From JAHEEL01 sp963836085 (GTDB lineage: Bacteria; Actinomycetota; Acidimicrobiia; Spongiisociales; UBA5794), in the NCBI GenBank assembly GCA_963836085.1, contig CAWIHT010000017.1, positions 1 through 64,000 on the forward strand: DNA of 64,000 nt. The letters are read 5' to 3'. The notes beneath the pieces are model-generated. The model was given only the letters and a program-made list of their open reading frames with translations. It was not told the DNA's origin and made no database searches. The position numbers and the translations under genes are program-made. Below are positions 28,996 through 39,636 of the stretch, piece after piece; the stretch's first letter is position 1; each line of letters starts with the position of its first letter.

Positions 28996-29608
28996 TCAAG
29001 AGTGAGAAGGCGGAGAGCATGATGATCGCCTTGGGCACGGGTGCTCACACATCTCGGCGGCGAAGACGCCCTGTTGTCCAGGCGATTGCTTCGAGTTTGC
29101 AGTCAAACGGCTGCAACTCCGTCTCCGCTCCCGATCAGTCCGATCTCGCCCGTCTCTTCCGGACGGCCTTCCGCCAAGGCAGATGCGACCGATCTGCACC
29201 TCCTCGCACCACCGTCGACGCAGTCGTTCCAGCGTGCCGACTATCCGGAAAAGAGCAATCACATGCGATCGGGTGTCGGCACCGGGTCCGTCCGTTGATA
29301 TGTGCTCGAGCAGGTGGGAAAGGACGGCGGCTGGCGTTTTGGACTCGCGGCGTTGGCAGTCCATGAATTCGATCCGTCCGCCGGTGGGGACGTCCTGGAA
29401 TTGCCAAGCCCCTAGAGCACCCTTGTTGGCAGGCGGAATCGCTCTCAGTCTTGACGAAGCGCACCTCGGCTCCGTGTTCGCTGACCACTCTATGAGGACT
29501 CGGCGCTGTCCGCGTGTGTTTGAACGCGCCGCCGACGGCGACCGACAGTCCCGCATCCGGGTGATTTCGGGGCCGACGGCAGGATTTGCCAGCGGTCCGT
29601 TCGTTCAT
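28996..29608 (-). other. Possible gene remnant, unassigned
   Basis: Minus-strand sequence with coding-like stretches in several frames, for example ALGAWQFQDVPTGGRIEFMD and VLSHLLEHISTDGPGADTR, and an ATG at 29608. No known family was recognised. It lies between the IS481-family element and the FkbM gene and could be a gene cut by the insertion or broken by indels. Confidence 0.3.
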
Positions 29609-29670
29609 CTCGAATAGCGACCGGTTGCAGGGTTCCAGATGCGACACACCGCTGCGGTGCCTGGGCGAGG

Positions 29671-30299
29671 CTACCGACTGCCACGCGTTTCGACCCTCGA
29701 CCGAGTCTCGTCGAACAGGAATGTGTAGTTCCATGCGTCAATGTGGAGCAGCACATATCCCGCACGCCGAAGACTACTGGATGGTCTGCCGAACCTCCGC
29801 CCACGGCCACGGCTGGTCGAACTCGACAGCTAGAACCTTGGGGCGCACATCCGTTTCGAGGATGGCTCGTAGAACCGTGCGTGTCGAGCACCTTCGATGT
29901 CAATCTTCAGGAGGTCGACGCGCTTGTGCCCGTTCCTTGCCATCATCTCTGTCAGAGACACGCAGTCCGCCTCAAAGAAGGCATCCGTGCCTTGCAGATT
30001 GACCACAGAGTGCGACACATGAGTCGGATCTCTTGCGCAAACCACTTCAGTGTGGCTTGTTCTGTCCAGAGTCCGACGGGTTCGAAGTGGAATTCGTCCA
30101 CAGCACTAGCGCTTCGGCGAACGTGCTCGACCGCTCTCGGTGTGGGATCGTATGCCCAGACATCGCAACCGAGTTCCTCAATCAACGACAAGTCAAATGA
30201 GATGTCCTCGCCGACGCCTACGAGATAGCAGATACTCTCCCCAAGAAAGACGCGGATCGGCACGAACCAGCCCCGCAGCGATCTCCAAGCCTCGTGCAT
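29671..30299 (-). CDS. FkbM-family methyltransferase (frameshifted)
   Basis: About 210 aa. SAM-site region ICYLVGVGEDISFDLSLIEE and GCDVWAYDPTPRA, then LLKIDIEGA, the hallmark of FkbM methyltransferases, and KVLAVEFDQPWPWAEVRQT and GYVLLHIDAWNYTFL near the end. Frames change near 30000, 29890 and 29765. The ATG is at 30299. Such enzymes methylate sugar hydroxyls in many glycan loci. It stands alone between two insertion sequences and may belong to the polysaccharide locus to its left. Confidence 0.7.
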
Positions 30300-30631
30300 T
30301 CTGGACGAGACTTGGTGCGCAACGTAGCTCTACTGAGCGCGACCAGCACTTTAAGTCGAACACGACGGGCATGTTCTCGAATCACTGGGCACCCAACTCG
30401 GGGAATCCAACAGTACCACCGGCCGCAACCTCCCCGCCGGTGAGACTGCCCTGAGGGTCATCTGAGAACGGACCGCCCGTGTCGCTGTACCACAATCAAG
30501 AGGCACGAGGGCAGACAGTTCGTCCCCAAGACACCCTCCCCGCCGTCACGAATCTCAAGGGCCCGACCCGCCGACACCCCAAACGCTCCAGAAGCGACGA
30601 CGTGCCACGCAACACCCCGACATCAGCAATC
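30300..30631. other. Intergenic, no gene seen
   Basis: 330 bp between the FkbM gene start and the left end of the IS3-family fragment. No coding motif recognised; promoter of the FkbM gene expected here. Confidence 0.4.
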
Positions 30632-30698
30632 TGAACCGCCCCGGGTTTCCTGGAGGCTCCGGATGCGTTGAGAGGATGGGAGGCATTGACTAAGACTC

Positions 30699-31009
30699 AT
30701 GCCGCGGTATCCGCCTCGAGGTGCGCGAGCGTCGGTTCGGATGGTGTTCAGTCAGCAGGCCGAGCACGAGTCGCAGTGGGCTGCGATCTGTTCGATCTCG
30801 ACGAAGTTGGGGATGACGTCGGAGACGTCGCGGCGTGGGTGCGTCAGGCCGAGATCGATGAGGGCCGTCGCGCCGGGTTGTCTACGGATGAGCGTGAGCG
30901 GCTCAACGAACTCGAACGTGAGAACCGTGAGCTGCGGCGTGCGAACGAGATTCTGAAGTCGGCTGCAGCTTTCTTCGGGGCGGAGCTCGACCGCCAACCG
31001 AGGCGATGA
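30699..31009 (+). CDS. IS3-family transposase OrfA (frameshifted)
   Basis: Helix-turn-helix protein of about 103 aa. The first part (VRMVFSQQAEHESQWAAICS, then KLGMTSET) and the second part (WVRQAEIDEGRRAGLS, ERLNELERENRELRRANEIL, the leucine-zipper-like helix) are in different frames, joined near 30830. The stop overlaps the OrfB start (ATGA at 31006). Confidence 0.75.
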
Positions 31010-31365
31010 TCCCCTTCATCGATGAACACCGGAATGTGTTCGGGGTCGAGCCGATCTGCGAGCGTTGCCGATCGCCCCAGCCACCTACTACGAGCACAAA
31101 CGCCAAGAACAGGAACCCACGCCGTCGGCCCGGGCGCAACGCGACACAGGCACTCGACCGGAGATCCGGCGGGTCTACGACGACAACTATCGGGTCTACG
31201 GGGCACGCAAGGTGTGGCGTCAGCTGAACCGTGAAGACATCACGGTGGCGCGCTGCACCGTGGAACGCCTGATGGCGGGGATGGGCCTCGAGGGGGCGAC
31301 ACGGGGCGCCAGCAAGCGCACCACGATCGCCGATGACACGGCGCAGCGGCCAGCGGATCGTGCGA
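31006..31365 (+). pseudogene. IS3-family transposase OrfB, 5' fragment
   Basis: Starts MIPFIDEHRNVFGVEPIC, then PIAPATYYEHK, RRVYDDNYRVYGARKVWRQ, and VERLMAGMGLEGATRG. It ends around TAQRPADR, just before where the integrase DDE domain should begin. One frame change near 31065. Truncated by the junction with the minus-strand gene. Confidence 0.75.
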
Positions 31366-32650
31366 CGGACCGTCGGGAACCGAGATCTCGACGTAGGCGT
31401 CGAAGGTTCCGGTTCCGATCATCGCTGCCGACGAGTCGACGGCCGGGTCGACAAGTGACCAACTACGGGATCGAGATTCAGGTCGATCCAAGTCGTCGGA
31501 GGCAGCTACCGGCGCCGTCACATCACCCGTATCAGCCGTAACTGTGAAGTTGCTGGTCGCGGCACCGACACATTCCCCGACGTATCAACCGCCTTCGCCG
31601 TCCACCAATACGGAGCCGACGCCGGCGACTCGCCATTCCCATCCAGATCAAACTCATACGCCCAGGTCCAATCCGTCGACGGAGCAACCGGCGCCGTCAA
31701 CGATCGCAAACACATACGTCCGAGACGCCTGCCAACCCGAACCGTTCCACCACCAACCCGTCTCCCGGTCAAAGATCTCAACCCGAACCTCAGCCACCCC
31801 AACATCATCAAACGCCGTCCCCGACACCACCACCGGATCCGGAACCGACGCATAATTCGCCGGCGCACCAATCGACCACCAACGGCGCCGTCACATCACC
31901 CGTATTCGCCGTCGCTGTGAAGTTGCTGGTTGCATGCCACCGACACATTCCCCGACGTATCAACCGCCTTCGCCATCCACCAATACGGAGCCGACGCCGG
32001 CGACTCGCCATTCCCATCCAGATCAAACTCATACGCCCAGGTCCAATCCGTCGACGGAGCAACCGGCGCCGTCAACGATCCGCAAACACATACGTCCGAG
32101 ACGCCTGCCAACCCGTATCGTTCCACCACCAACCCGTCTCCCGGTCAAAGATCTCAACCCGAACCTCAGCCACCCCAACCTCATCAAACGCCGTCCCCGA
32201 CACCACCACCGGATCCGGAACCGACGCATAATTCGCCGGCGCACCAATCGCCACCAACGGCGCCGTCACATCACCCGTATCGCCGTCGCTGTGAAGTTGC
32301 TGGTGGCATGCCACCGACACATTCCCCGACGTATCAACCGCCTTCGCCATCCACCAATACGGAGCCGACGCCGGCGACTCGCCATTCCCATCCAGATCAA
32401 ACTCATACGACCAGGTCCAATCCGTCGACGGAGCAACCGGAGCCGTCAACGATCGCAAACACATACGTCCGAGACGCCTGCCAACCCGTACCGTTCCACC
32501 ACCAACCCGTCTCCCGGTCAAAGATCTCAACCCGAACCTCAGCCACCCCAACATCATCAAACGCCGTCCCCGACACCACCACCGGATCCGGAACCGGCGC
32601 ATAATTCGCCGGCGCACCAATCGACACCAACGGCGCCGTCGAATCTGCAG
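31240..32650 (-). CDS. Giant phosphoesterase protein, C-terminal Ig-like repeats (truncated)
   Basis: Last part of the protein that begins at 39254. It consists of three tandem modules of about 125 aa, each with DTSGNVSVA, TGDVTAPLV, IGAPANYA.VPDPVVVSGTAF, VEIFDRETGWWWNGTGWQ and ASRTYVFA. They look like bacterial Ig-like or Y-shaped adhesion modules. The true end is lost: after FDAYVEISVPDGPS the frame enters the IS3 fragment and runs on foreign codons to the stop at 31240. Single-base indels between copies break the frame repeatedly. Confidence 0.6.
31530..32640 (-). repeat. Three tandem repeats, period about 374 bp
   Basis: The marker CGACACATTCCCCGACGTAT recurs at about 31566, 31941 and 32315. 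Copies are near-identical but differ by one-base insertions and losses, for example CAACGATCGC against CAACGATCCGC, which argues for sequencing errors in the frames. Confidence 0.8.
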
Positions 32651-33800
32651 GGCCGGACGTCGAGAAGCTCCATGTGTGGCTTGTGGTCAGAAGCGCCGTC
32701 ATCGGATACGGCGAACCACTCGTAGTCTCGTGCCGGCGGACGGTTCGGCCAGGTGACCGATGCCGTCGAACCCGAGGCCACGTGTCTCAGAGCCGATCTC
32801 CTCGAAGCCGCCCAGATCCGCCATGTTGTAGTCCAGGACGAACTGGCTGTCCGCATCGGTCTCGAACGTGCCGAGATCGGGCGAGTAGGTGTACGCCTCG
32901 ATCTGGTTCTCGGACGGGCGGAACACGTACATCCGCATCCAGCCGTCCCCGCCGTTTGGTCCGGTCCTGATAGTCGGTGAGGATCTGGTGCACCGGCGTG
33001 CCACAGCTGTTGTTCGATGTCAGGCTGTGCCTCCCCGTGGTAGTGGCCGTTGACCACCATGAACACGTTGCAGTTCGGATAGATCAACTGGTCCCACACC
33101 TGCTCGGCGGTGAGACCGTCGGATCGGCCGTGTGATCAGGCTCGGCCCCCGTGACCCATCGGCCTTCAGGAACGCGTGGGTGCTGATGATGACCTGCCGG
33201 TTCGGGATACCGGTCGATGATCTCGTTCGCCCACGCCACCGCGTATGTCGGCATGTCGACTTCGAGATGGATGATCAGGAAGTCGATGCCGCCGGCAGTG
33301 AACAGCTCGTAGTTGTCCTTGTTCAGGCGATCGACCTGACCGGATTCCTCACCGAGCCAACCGCCGTACCAGGGGTTGGCGGGAAGGTCGTAGCGCGATC
33401 GGCGGGAAGTACGTGTCGTACAGCACGACGTCGACGCGATCGAGCCCAGGTCGTGGTTCCCCGGGGCCAGGTTGTTCGGGATCCCTGCGTTGTCGAGGAT
33501 GTCCATCGCCGCGTCGGCGCGTTGCCACTCGATATCGTCGCGTCGGCATTCTGAACGATGTCTCCGAGGTGGCTCACGAACGCCACGTTCAGCCAATCCG
33601 CGTTGTCGGCGATCCACTGCGTCTGGCCGGCGTAGATGTCCGCGCGCGCTTCGTCGGCATCGACGTAGTGCTGCGTGTCGGGAAGGACCACGAACGTGAA
33701 GTCCTCACCGACCGGTGCGCCGACATCTCGCCCGAAGAAGGTGGTGGTCACGTCGTCGCCATCTGGATCCGAGACCGATGACCTGCAGGATGGGGTCAAG
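32650..33800 (-). CDS. Giant phosphoesterase protein, second calcineurin-like domain
   Basis: Continuation of the same minus-strand reading. Metallophosphoesterase motifs in order: FTFVVLPDTQHYVD (first metal site), FVSHLGDIVQ, NLAPGNHDLG, IIHLEVD and VNGHYHGEA (final His pair). They match the calcineurin-like family, so this is a second catalytic domain in one secreted protein. Frames change at least four times (near 33010, 33180, 33400, 33540). The domain is followed by SSWTTTW-type linker sequence and the Ig-like repeats. Confidence 0.65.
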
Positions 33801-35530
33801 CTCCACGTCGATAGCACCGTCGGCAGGCGCAACGAGCGTGGGCGCGTCGGGGCTGCTGTTCGACGTCGTCCGGTACGGCGTACCGGGGAAGACGAACGAT
33901 GCACCGTTGGTGAGCGTTCCTTCCACCGTCGAAGCGGCCGGGTAGCTGTTGATCGTCGTGCCGGTTCCTTCATCCATACCCCACCGGGCGACGAGCCCGG
34001 GCCGCGGCGAACGGTCCCGCATCGCGGCTTGGATCTCGGCTTCCGTACGAGCGACATTCCAGATCCGAGCCTCGTCGATGACGCCGTTGAAGGCCCCTGC
34101 CGGCGCCGCCGCGATGTCAATGGCCGCTCCGAGCGCGGCGTGCTGGATGCTGTCGAATCGCGGCGTATCGGTCGTCGGATGCAGTGCCGTCGAGTTCACC
34201 ATTGAGGTAAGGCGCCATGTCGTGCCGTCGAACGTTGCTGCGGCGTGATACCACTCGCCGGTCGACGATCGGCGTCGTGCCCGTCACAGGCGATGGTTGT
34301 TCGGTGACACCGCCCGTGTCCTCGAAGTCGGCGACGAGCGTGTTCGTCGTCGGATCGATGCCGAGGAAGTAGTTCATGTCCATGTTGTTGCCGTCGGCTT
34401 CACCGCGGCCCTTGGTGATCAGCGGCTCGGCGACGACGCCGCCCGTGCCCGTGCTCACGGTATCGCCGACACCGTCGCGTCTGAACCAGGTCTCGAGGGT
34501 GAACACGTAGAGACCGAGGCTCGGAGTGCTGGCCGAACGTAGACGTAGTCGTCGGTCCCGTCGAAATCGAGGCCGTAGTTGGGTACGGCGGTCGGTCGGT
34601 CACAACGATCGTCAACATCGTCGAATACCGTGTTGATTCCGTCATACGCCGTGAGACGGAACGTGTACGTACCCGCCCCACTGTTCGCAAACGACACGGT
34701 CGTCGAGACGCACTCGGGTTGGCGATGTCTGCCGCCAGCGGTCCCGCATCCTGGGTCCAGGTGGTTGTGAGGACGGATTCGGCGATCCATCGTCAGGTGC
34801 GATGCCGTCCAGCAGCACGACCGGAGGGCAGAGAACGGTCGTGTCAGGACCCGCGGTCACCGTGGGAATATCGAACGGCGCGCCGGCCACCCATGAGTAG
34901 TTGGAGCCGACGATCGTCCCGTCGGCGAGAGGGGCAACCGAGTCTCCAACGACCGTGCCGCCGCCTTCGGACATACCCCACCGCGCCACAAGGTCGGGCT
35001 CAGCCGTCACTTCGCAGTGAATCGAAGATCGAATGTCTGCCGCACTGCGCGCCGTGTCCCAGACTCGAGCCTCGTCGAGCACACCCTCGAAGCGGGCTGT
35101 CGCGGCAGGGACCGACGGATTGCCCGACGAGTCGAGCATGACGCCCAAGCCTGCATGTTGGATCGAGTCGGATCGCACAGGTTCCCCGACCACATCAGTT
35201 GCCTCAAGGCGCCCATCGAGATAGAGGTACCACGTCGTGCCGTCGTAGGTCGCGGCGGCGTGATGCCAGACGTCGTTCGTGATCACGGTTTCGCCGTAGA
35301 TGGGATGGTTCTGTCCCGGAGCCGATCCGGAAGCGCCCTCTTCGAAGTCCGCAGCAAGCACGTCGGTTGTGTCGTCAATGCCGAGCAGCCAATTGGCGTC
35401 GACGTTCGATCCCTCGGCCTGTGGCGCGCCGTGGGCCACCAGGGGGATGAACGCGGGAATTCCTCCTCTGCCTGTGGTTCCGGGCACACCATCGCCCGTG
35501 CGCTTGAACCACGTCTCGATCGTGAACTCG
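33800..35530 (-). CDS. Giant phosphoesterase protein, two LamG-like domains and a PKD-like domain
   Basis: Middle part. LamG-like (concanavalin A fold) domain 1 at about 34860-35500: VWHHAAATYDGTTWYLYLDG, FEGVLDEARVWDTARS, LVARWGMSEGGGT. A PKD-like piece at about 34600-34850: TAGPDTTVLCPPVVLLDG and GTYTFRLTAYDG. LamG-like domain 2 at about 33850-34550: FTLETWFRRDG, FNGVIDEARIWNVARTEAEI, LVARWGMDEGTGT. Then APTLVAPADGAIDV leads into the second phosphoesterase. These modules usually bind sugars or proteins. Several indels break the frame. Confidence 0.65.
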
Positions 35531-37990
35531 GCAAGGTCGAGCTTGGCTGGGTCAGTCGAACGTCACATAGGCCCCGTCGGGACCGAGGTCGAGGGCGTAC
35601 GCGCCCGGTGCCACCGTCGTCCCGGAGACGGCAACGTACCGCGTCGTGGCATCGGCACTGGTGTGTTCGATGCTGCCGCTGGATGTTCCTTCGGTGGTGC
35701 TCGCGAGCCGTCACGAATACATCGGTTGCTGCCACCGTGCCACCGGTTGGTGTCAGGTTCACCGACGAGCCGAAGCCGCTGCCGCTCGTGGTCGAAACCT
35801 CGAAGTCGGTCGGGGCTGTGATGACGATGTTGGACGTCAAGTTCGTGCCGCTCACCGTGTAGGACTGCTCCGCCGATGGGGCACCGGTGTCGTTGATGAA
35901 GTCACCCAGCGGCGTCCCAGTAACGCCAATCGTCGGATCCGTGGTCTCGGGATGTACTCGATGACCAGGAGCGGAGCATTCGCAGATTCCCCGTCGTAGG
36001 CCTCAGCGACCCGCTTGCCAGAACCCTCAACAATGAGCACCATCGAGTTGCCGCTCGCCCAACCACCACGATCAACAATCTCCTGCACAATCGACGAGAT
36101 ATCGCTCGTCTGATGCTTGTCATTCACCGTGCTCCAGGCACCGGGAGTCCCACGCGACTTCTGCCGAGGTCTGCGTCCGGCTCGAGATATTGCCGTTTGC
36201 ATCCGTGAACGTCACCGCGTCGTCAACATCCTCACCGGATATCGTGAGATTCGTCGTTTCCGACGTGGTTTCATCAACCTCGAACTCGATATGGGCACTC
36301 ACAATCGAGGCACCAGTGGGGATCGCAACACCTCCGAATCGCATACCCACCAACTGAACGTTCGAACCGTCGGTCACCAACTCGAGATCCGTACTCCCCA
36401 GGTCCGGTATCACTCCATCTGACACAACGCTCCTCAGCATCATCGGAACTCGCACCCACCCGGGCATCCGAACCTCCCACGGCACGGCCTCACCGCTCAC
36501 GGCGAAGTCTTGCGTTGTCGCTCCCGCACTGGTGTGGGTGATGTCGCCACTCGATGTGCCCAAGGTCGCACGAACCATCCGCACATAGATCGGGGTCGCG
36601 ACAACCGTGCCGCCGCTCGGGTCAAGGTCACCGTCGAGCCAAAGCCACTGCCGCTCGTTGTCGAGATCTCGAAGTCGGCGGGAGCATCAACAACGACGTC
36701 ACCGGTCAGATTCCTGCCGGCGACCGCGTACCACTGCTCCGCCGACGGGACGCCGGGCTGGCTGCTGAACGCAGCCAACGGCGTCCGTGAGACCACGATC
36801 ATCGGATCGGTCGACGTGGTGTATTCGACGTTCAATGCTGGCCGATCCGCGACCGTGGTGTGCCTCCGAAGAATTGATCTGCCACGAGTCGTCATCGTCC
36901 TGCAACCACACCCAGCCATGATTGGTCGACCGACTCATCGGACCACGCCTGGACATCTGCCGTCACGTCGATCGAAGCCGGCCCCACAGGACTCCCGCTG
37001 CTGGCGCTGTGGAAGGTCGACTCAGCTTCCAGACCATTCGTCTGGATACCGGCACCCCGCGACTCCCACGTATCCGCTTCCGTCCATGGCGCGATCATGC
37101 GATACAGCTGCGCCCCCGTGTCGCTCGCATTCGTCACGTTGACATCGAGCCTGGCGGACTCGATCGTCGCCCCGGCGGTATCTGGCCCGCCCCACTGCCA
37201 ACGATGTCATCGAACCGGAGCAGGATCTGCTTCTTCACGAAAGGAGGTCGACAACCAAGACTGTGTCCGAGGCGTTGTTGTCGCCCGGGTTGCCTTCGTC
37301 TAGGAACGTGTCAGATGTCCCTGTGTAGTCACCAAAATCCTGCTGGAAGGAAGCCGCCACTGTCACGGCTGCCGGCGTGGCACACGCCTCAGCCGACCAG
37401 TCAGAGTCGCCGTAGACGCGTTCATCGCGCGAACCTGGTAGCAGTACTCGGTACCCGTCGTCAGACCCGTCGCCGCGAACGGAGATGAAGCAGCGAACGA
37501 CGACCGGAATCGACCCTCAACTCATACGACTCGGCATTCGCAACCGATCCCCATGACACATCCAGCGACGTCTCATCGACTACATCAACCGCTAGCACCG
37601 GAACGGCAGGCGGAGCACCGGTCCCCGTCGCAGCGCATTGCTCGAGTTTGAGGGCTGCCATGGAGTAGCCCTTGTCGTTGTCGCCGCTTCCGCCCGGATT
37701 GACGGTTGCGTGCCCCGCTCCGAGTCCCACATCGAGGTCACCGAGAACGACCCATCGTCACCCGGATCGATGCCCATCCACTTCACCACATATCCATTTA
37801 CGTTGTTGTACCCAGCCGAGAACGACATCGAACCATCATCGTTCTCAAGGACACCATCTGATGATTCGTCAACCGCGGCTTCGACACCCTCGATCGATAC
37901 CTTCGCCAACCGCTCATAGTCAACGTCGCCGCGGTTCGCCGACAACGTCACCGCATACGTCTGGTCCGGATCCAGACCATCGAACGTCAC
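35530..37990 (-). CDS. Giant phosphoesterase protein, fn3, DNRLRE-like and repeat modules
   Basis: Follows the N-terminal catalytic part. Order along the protein: a sandwich module with LDPDQTYAVTLSANRGDV and VVKWMGIDPGDDGSFSVTS; a fibronectin III domain (SLDVSWGSVANAESYELRVD); a DNRLRE-like domain (MIAPWTEADTWESRG, IDVTADVQAWSDE); a module with SAEQWYAVAGRNLTGDVVV and FEISTTSGSGFGS; a second DNRLRE-like domain (GASIVSAHIEFEVDE, GNSMVLIVEGSGKRV); and a second copy of the SAEQ...STTSGSGFGS module. Many one-base frame breaks. Confidence 0.62.
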
Positions 37991-39254
37991 CGTGTCTCAT
38001 AATCGGATAGTCCAACTCGTTCGAGCCATTCAGATCCACAATCCCGTCGAACGCCGTATGCGCATCCGTACCCGAAGCCGCCGGACCCCGCTGCCGTGAG
38101 GATCGATCCACCGATGTCGAGCCCGTCACCGTTACCGGCAACACCGCACCCGACCCGAAGTCCTTCAACGCTCCGCCTGTCGCATACGTATACGACGTCA
38201 CATCCGGCAGCGTCGAAGAGCCCAACGGCACGTTCAAATCGTTGTACGCCACCCACTCCGGAGTCGGCGGGGCGATCGGACCGAGCGTGTAGGTATCGAT
38301 TGGTGCCGCGCCGCCATCGGCAATCGAGAAGAACTCGAAGGTGAGTTCCGTATCGGTGGCCGTGGCGATCACTGTTCCGTAGTCTTCGTCGTAGCACTCC
38401 TGGCTCCCAGTGACCAGCGAACCACAGCTGTAGAGGCTCTTGCCGCCGGCACCCGTGGTGATGTACACCAAGTTGGTGCCATCAGAGTTCTCGTCCCGCA
38501 GGATCCGCTCATACAAGTGATCGTGGCCCGCAAGCACCGCATCGGCGCCCCACTCCTCGAACGGCCACTGCATGTAGCCAGTCGACCCGTGAGTCGTCGA
38601 CGACGAGAACGCCGGGTGGTGGAAGTAGACAACCTTCCACTGCGCCGTCGAGGCAGCAAGCTGCGCCTCCAACCACGCCCTCTGGGCAGCCAGCGACGTC
38701 GCGCCAGCAGCCGACTGCGAATCGATCGCGAAGAAATGCACCGGACCCTCGACAAAGTCGTAGTACAACTCGTTGCCCGGCAACGTGAAGTAGTCCGTAT
38801 ACGCGGAGATCCCACCACCGTCCGAGAAATCGTGGTTGCCTGGTGCCGGGAAGAACCGGTTGGTCGTTGCCGTCGACCCGTAGCCACCGATGTAGTTGCC
38901 GATGTAGTTGGAATACGACTTGCCGATGTTGTAGTCGATAGTCGAGACGGCCGGAGCGACCGGTGCCGTCGACCCGTAGGAGTTGTCTCCAGTCGTGATG
39001 ATCAGATCCACGGCCTTGGCATCGACGATGTCCGCGACCGCTTGCTCGTAGGGGTCACCGGACGAGCCGTAGTCACCGAACGCTGCGAACGTCACGGTCT
39101 CACCCGCTGCGCTCACCGATGACGGCGCGGCGAAGAACACGACCGAAACTGCGAGGGCGAACGCGAGAAGGACCGCCAGAGATCGCCGGAAGTGCGTATC
39201 GGCGCCGAAGACGCTCGCGCGTGAACCTGACCACATCGATCCGAGTGGAGACAT
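37920..39254 (-). CDS. Secreted metallophosphoesterase, N-terminal part of giant protein
   Basis: Intact 5' part of a gene that probably continues to 31240 (about 2,650 aa in total). A signal peptide (RRSLAVLLAFALAVSVVFF followed by AAPSSVSA) precedes a purple-acid-phosphatase-like domain with all metal motifs: FAAFGDYG, ITTGDNSYG, PAPGNHDF, YFHHPAF and AGHDHLYER. It should hydrolyse phosphate esters outside the cell. The frame ends at 37920 in non-homologous sequence, while the next module begins in another frame near 37990. The promoter lies in the 380-bp spacer shared with the epimerase gene. Confidence 0.82.
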   Translation of the reverse strand: MSPLGSMWSGSRASVFGADTHFRRSLAVLLAFALAVSVVFFAAPSSVSAAGETVTFAAFGDYGSSGDPYEQAVADIVDAKAVDLIITTGDNSYGSTAPVAPAVSTIDYNIGKSYSNYIGNYIGGYGSTATTNRFFPAPGNHDFSDGGGISAYTDYFTLPGNELYYDFVEGPVHFFAIDSQSAAGATSLAAQRAWLEAQLAASTAQWKVVYFHHPAFSSSTTHGSTGYMQWPFEEWGADAVLAGHDHLYERILRDENSDGTNLVYITTGAGGKSLYSCGSLVTGSQECYDEDYGTVIATATDTELTFEFFSIADGGAAPIDTYTLGPIAPPTPEWVAYNDLNVPLGSSTLPDVTSYTYATGGALKDFGSGAVLPVTVTGSTSVDRSSRQRGPAASGTDAHTAFDGIVDLNGSNELDYPIMRHGDVRWSGSGPDVCGDVVGEPRRR

Positions 39255-39332
39255 GATTCCTATACCCCTTCCAACCCACTCCGACGAGCGCTCGTCGGCG
39301 GGATGCCCGCTTCAGCCGTCCTCAGCCAGCCC

Positions 39333-39380
39333 ATGGCTCAGTTGACCCATCCGCACGCGAGGGCAACGCCGCCCCCAGGT
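39333..39380 (+). promoter_or_regulatory. Conserved noncoding block, copy B
   Basis: Resembles copy A at 9724-9771 (GCTCA, CCCA, CCGCACGC, AGG, CAA, CGCCGCCC in order). It lies 80 bp upstream of the phosphoesterase gene (minus) and 260 bp upstream of the epimerase gene (plus). Possible operator. Confidence 0.35.
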
Positions 39381-39593
39381 GCGAGTCACATCACACACTA
39401 CCGCCGCACGGCCGGGCCTGCAGGTGCGGTTCTCGATCGCGCGAAGTGACTACTCACACCTAGCCCGAGGTAGCGAACGGCCCCGATGCTCCCGGTTCTT
39501 CACCTACATCGGGGCACGGAGCGCTTCGACGATCGTTGGCCACCTCAGAGCCCAGGCCGGGGCCTCGAAGCCCGATCGACGGCCTCGTCCCGC

Positions 39594-39599
39594 TACCGT
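39594..39599 (+). promoter_or_regulatory. Putative -10 element (TACCGT) of epimerase gene
   Basis: CGCTACCGT resembles the GCGCTACGAT element before both LCP genes. It lies 37 bp before the GTG at 39637, leaving room for the AAGGGAG ribosome site. Confidence 0.4.
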
Positions 39600-39636
39600 C
39601 AGCGCCCGGACTCGGACGGAATCCAAGGGAGCAGCA

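Larger units (their letters stand above)
30632..31365 (+). mobile_element. IS3-family element, 3' part missing
   Basis: Left end TGAACCGCCCCGGGTTTCCT, typical of actinobacterial IS3 elements, followed by OrfA and the first 120 or so codons of OrfB. The OrfB match stops at about 31360; beyond it the complementary strand continues the giant surface-protein gene. The right inverted repeat and the integrase core are absent, so the element is dead. Confidence 0.75.

Noticed and set aside
31065..31541. Plus-strand protein continuing the IS3 OrfB to 31541
   Set aside because: After about 31360 the residues are Arg-rich shadow of the minus-strand surface-protein gene.
39340..39390. c-di-GMP-I riboswitch, because of GCACGCGAGGGCAACGCC
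   Set aside because: The second half of the aptamer (GACGCAAAGCC-like strand and tetraloop receptor) is missing, and copy A lacks a matching fold.
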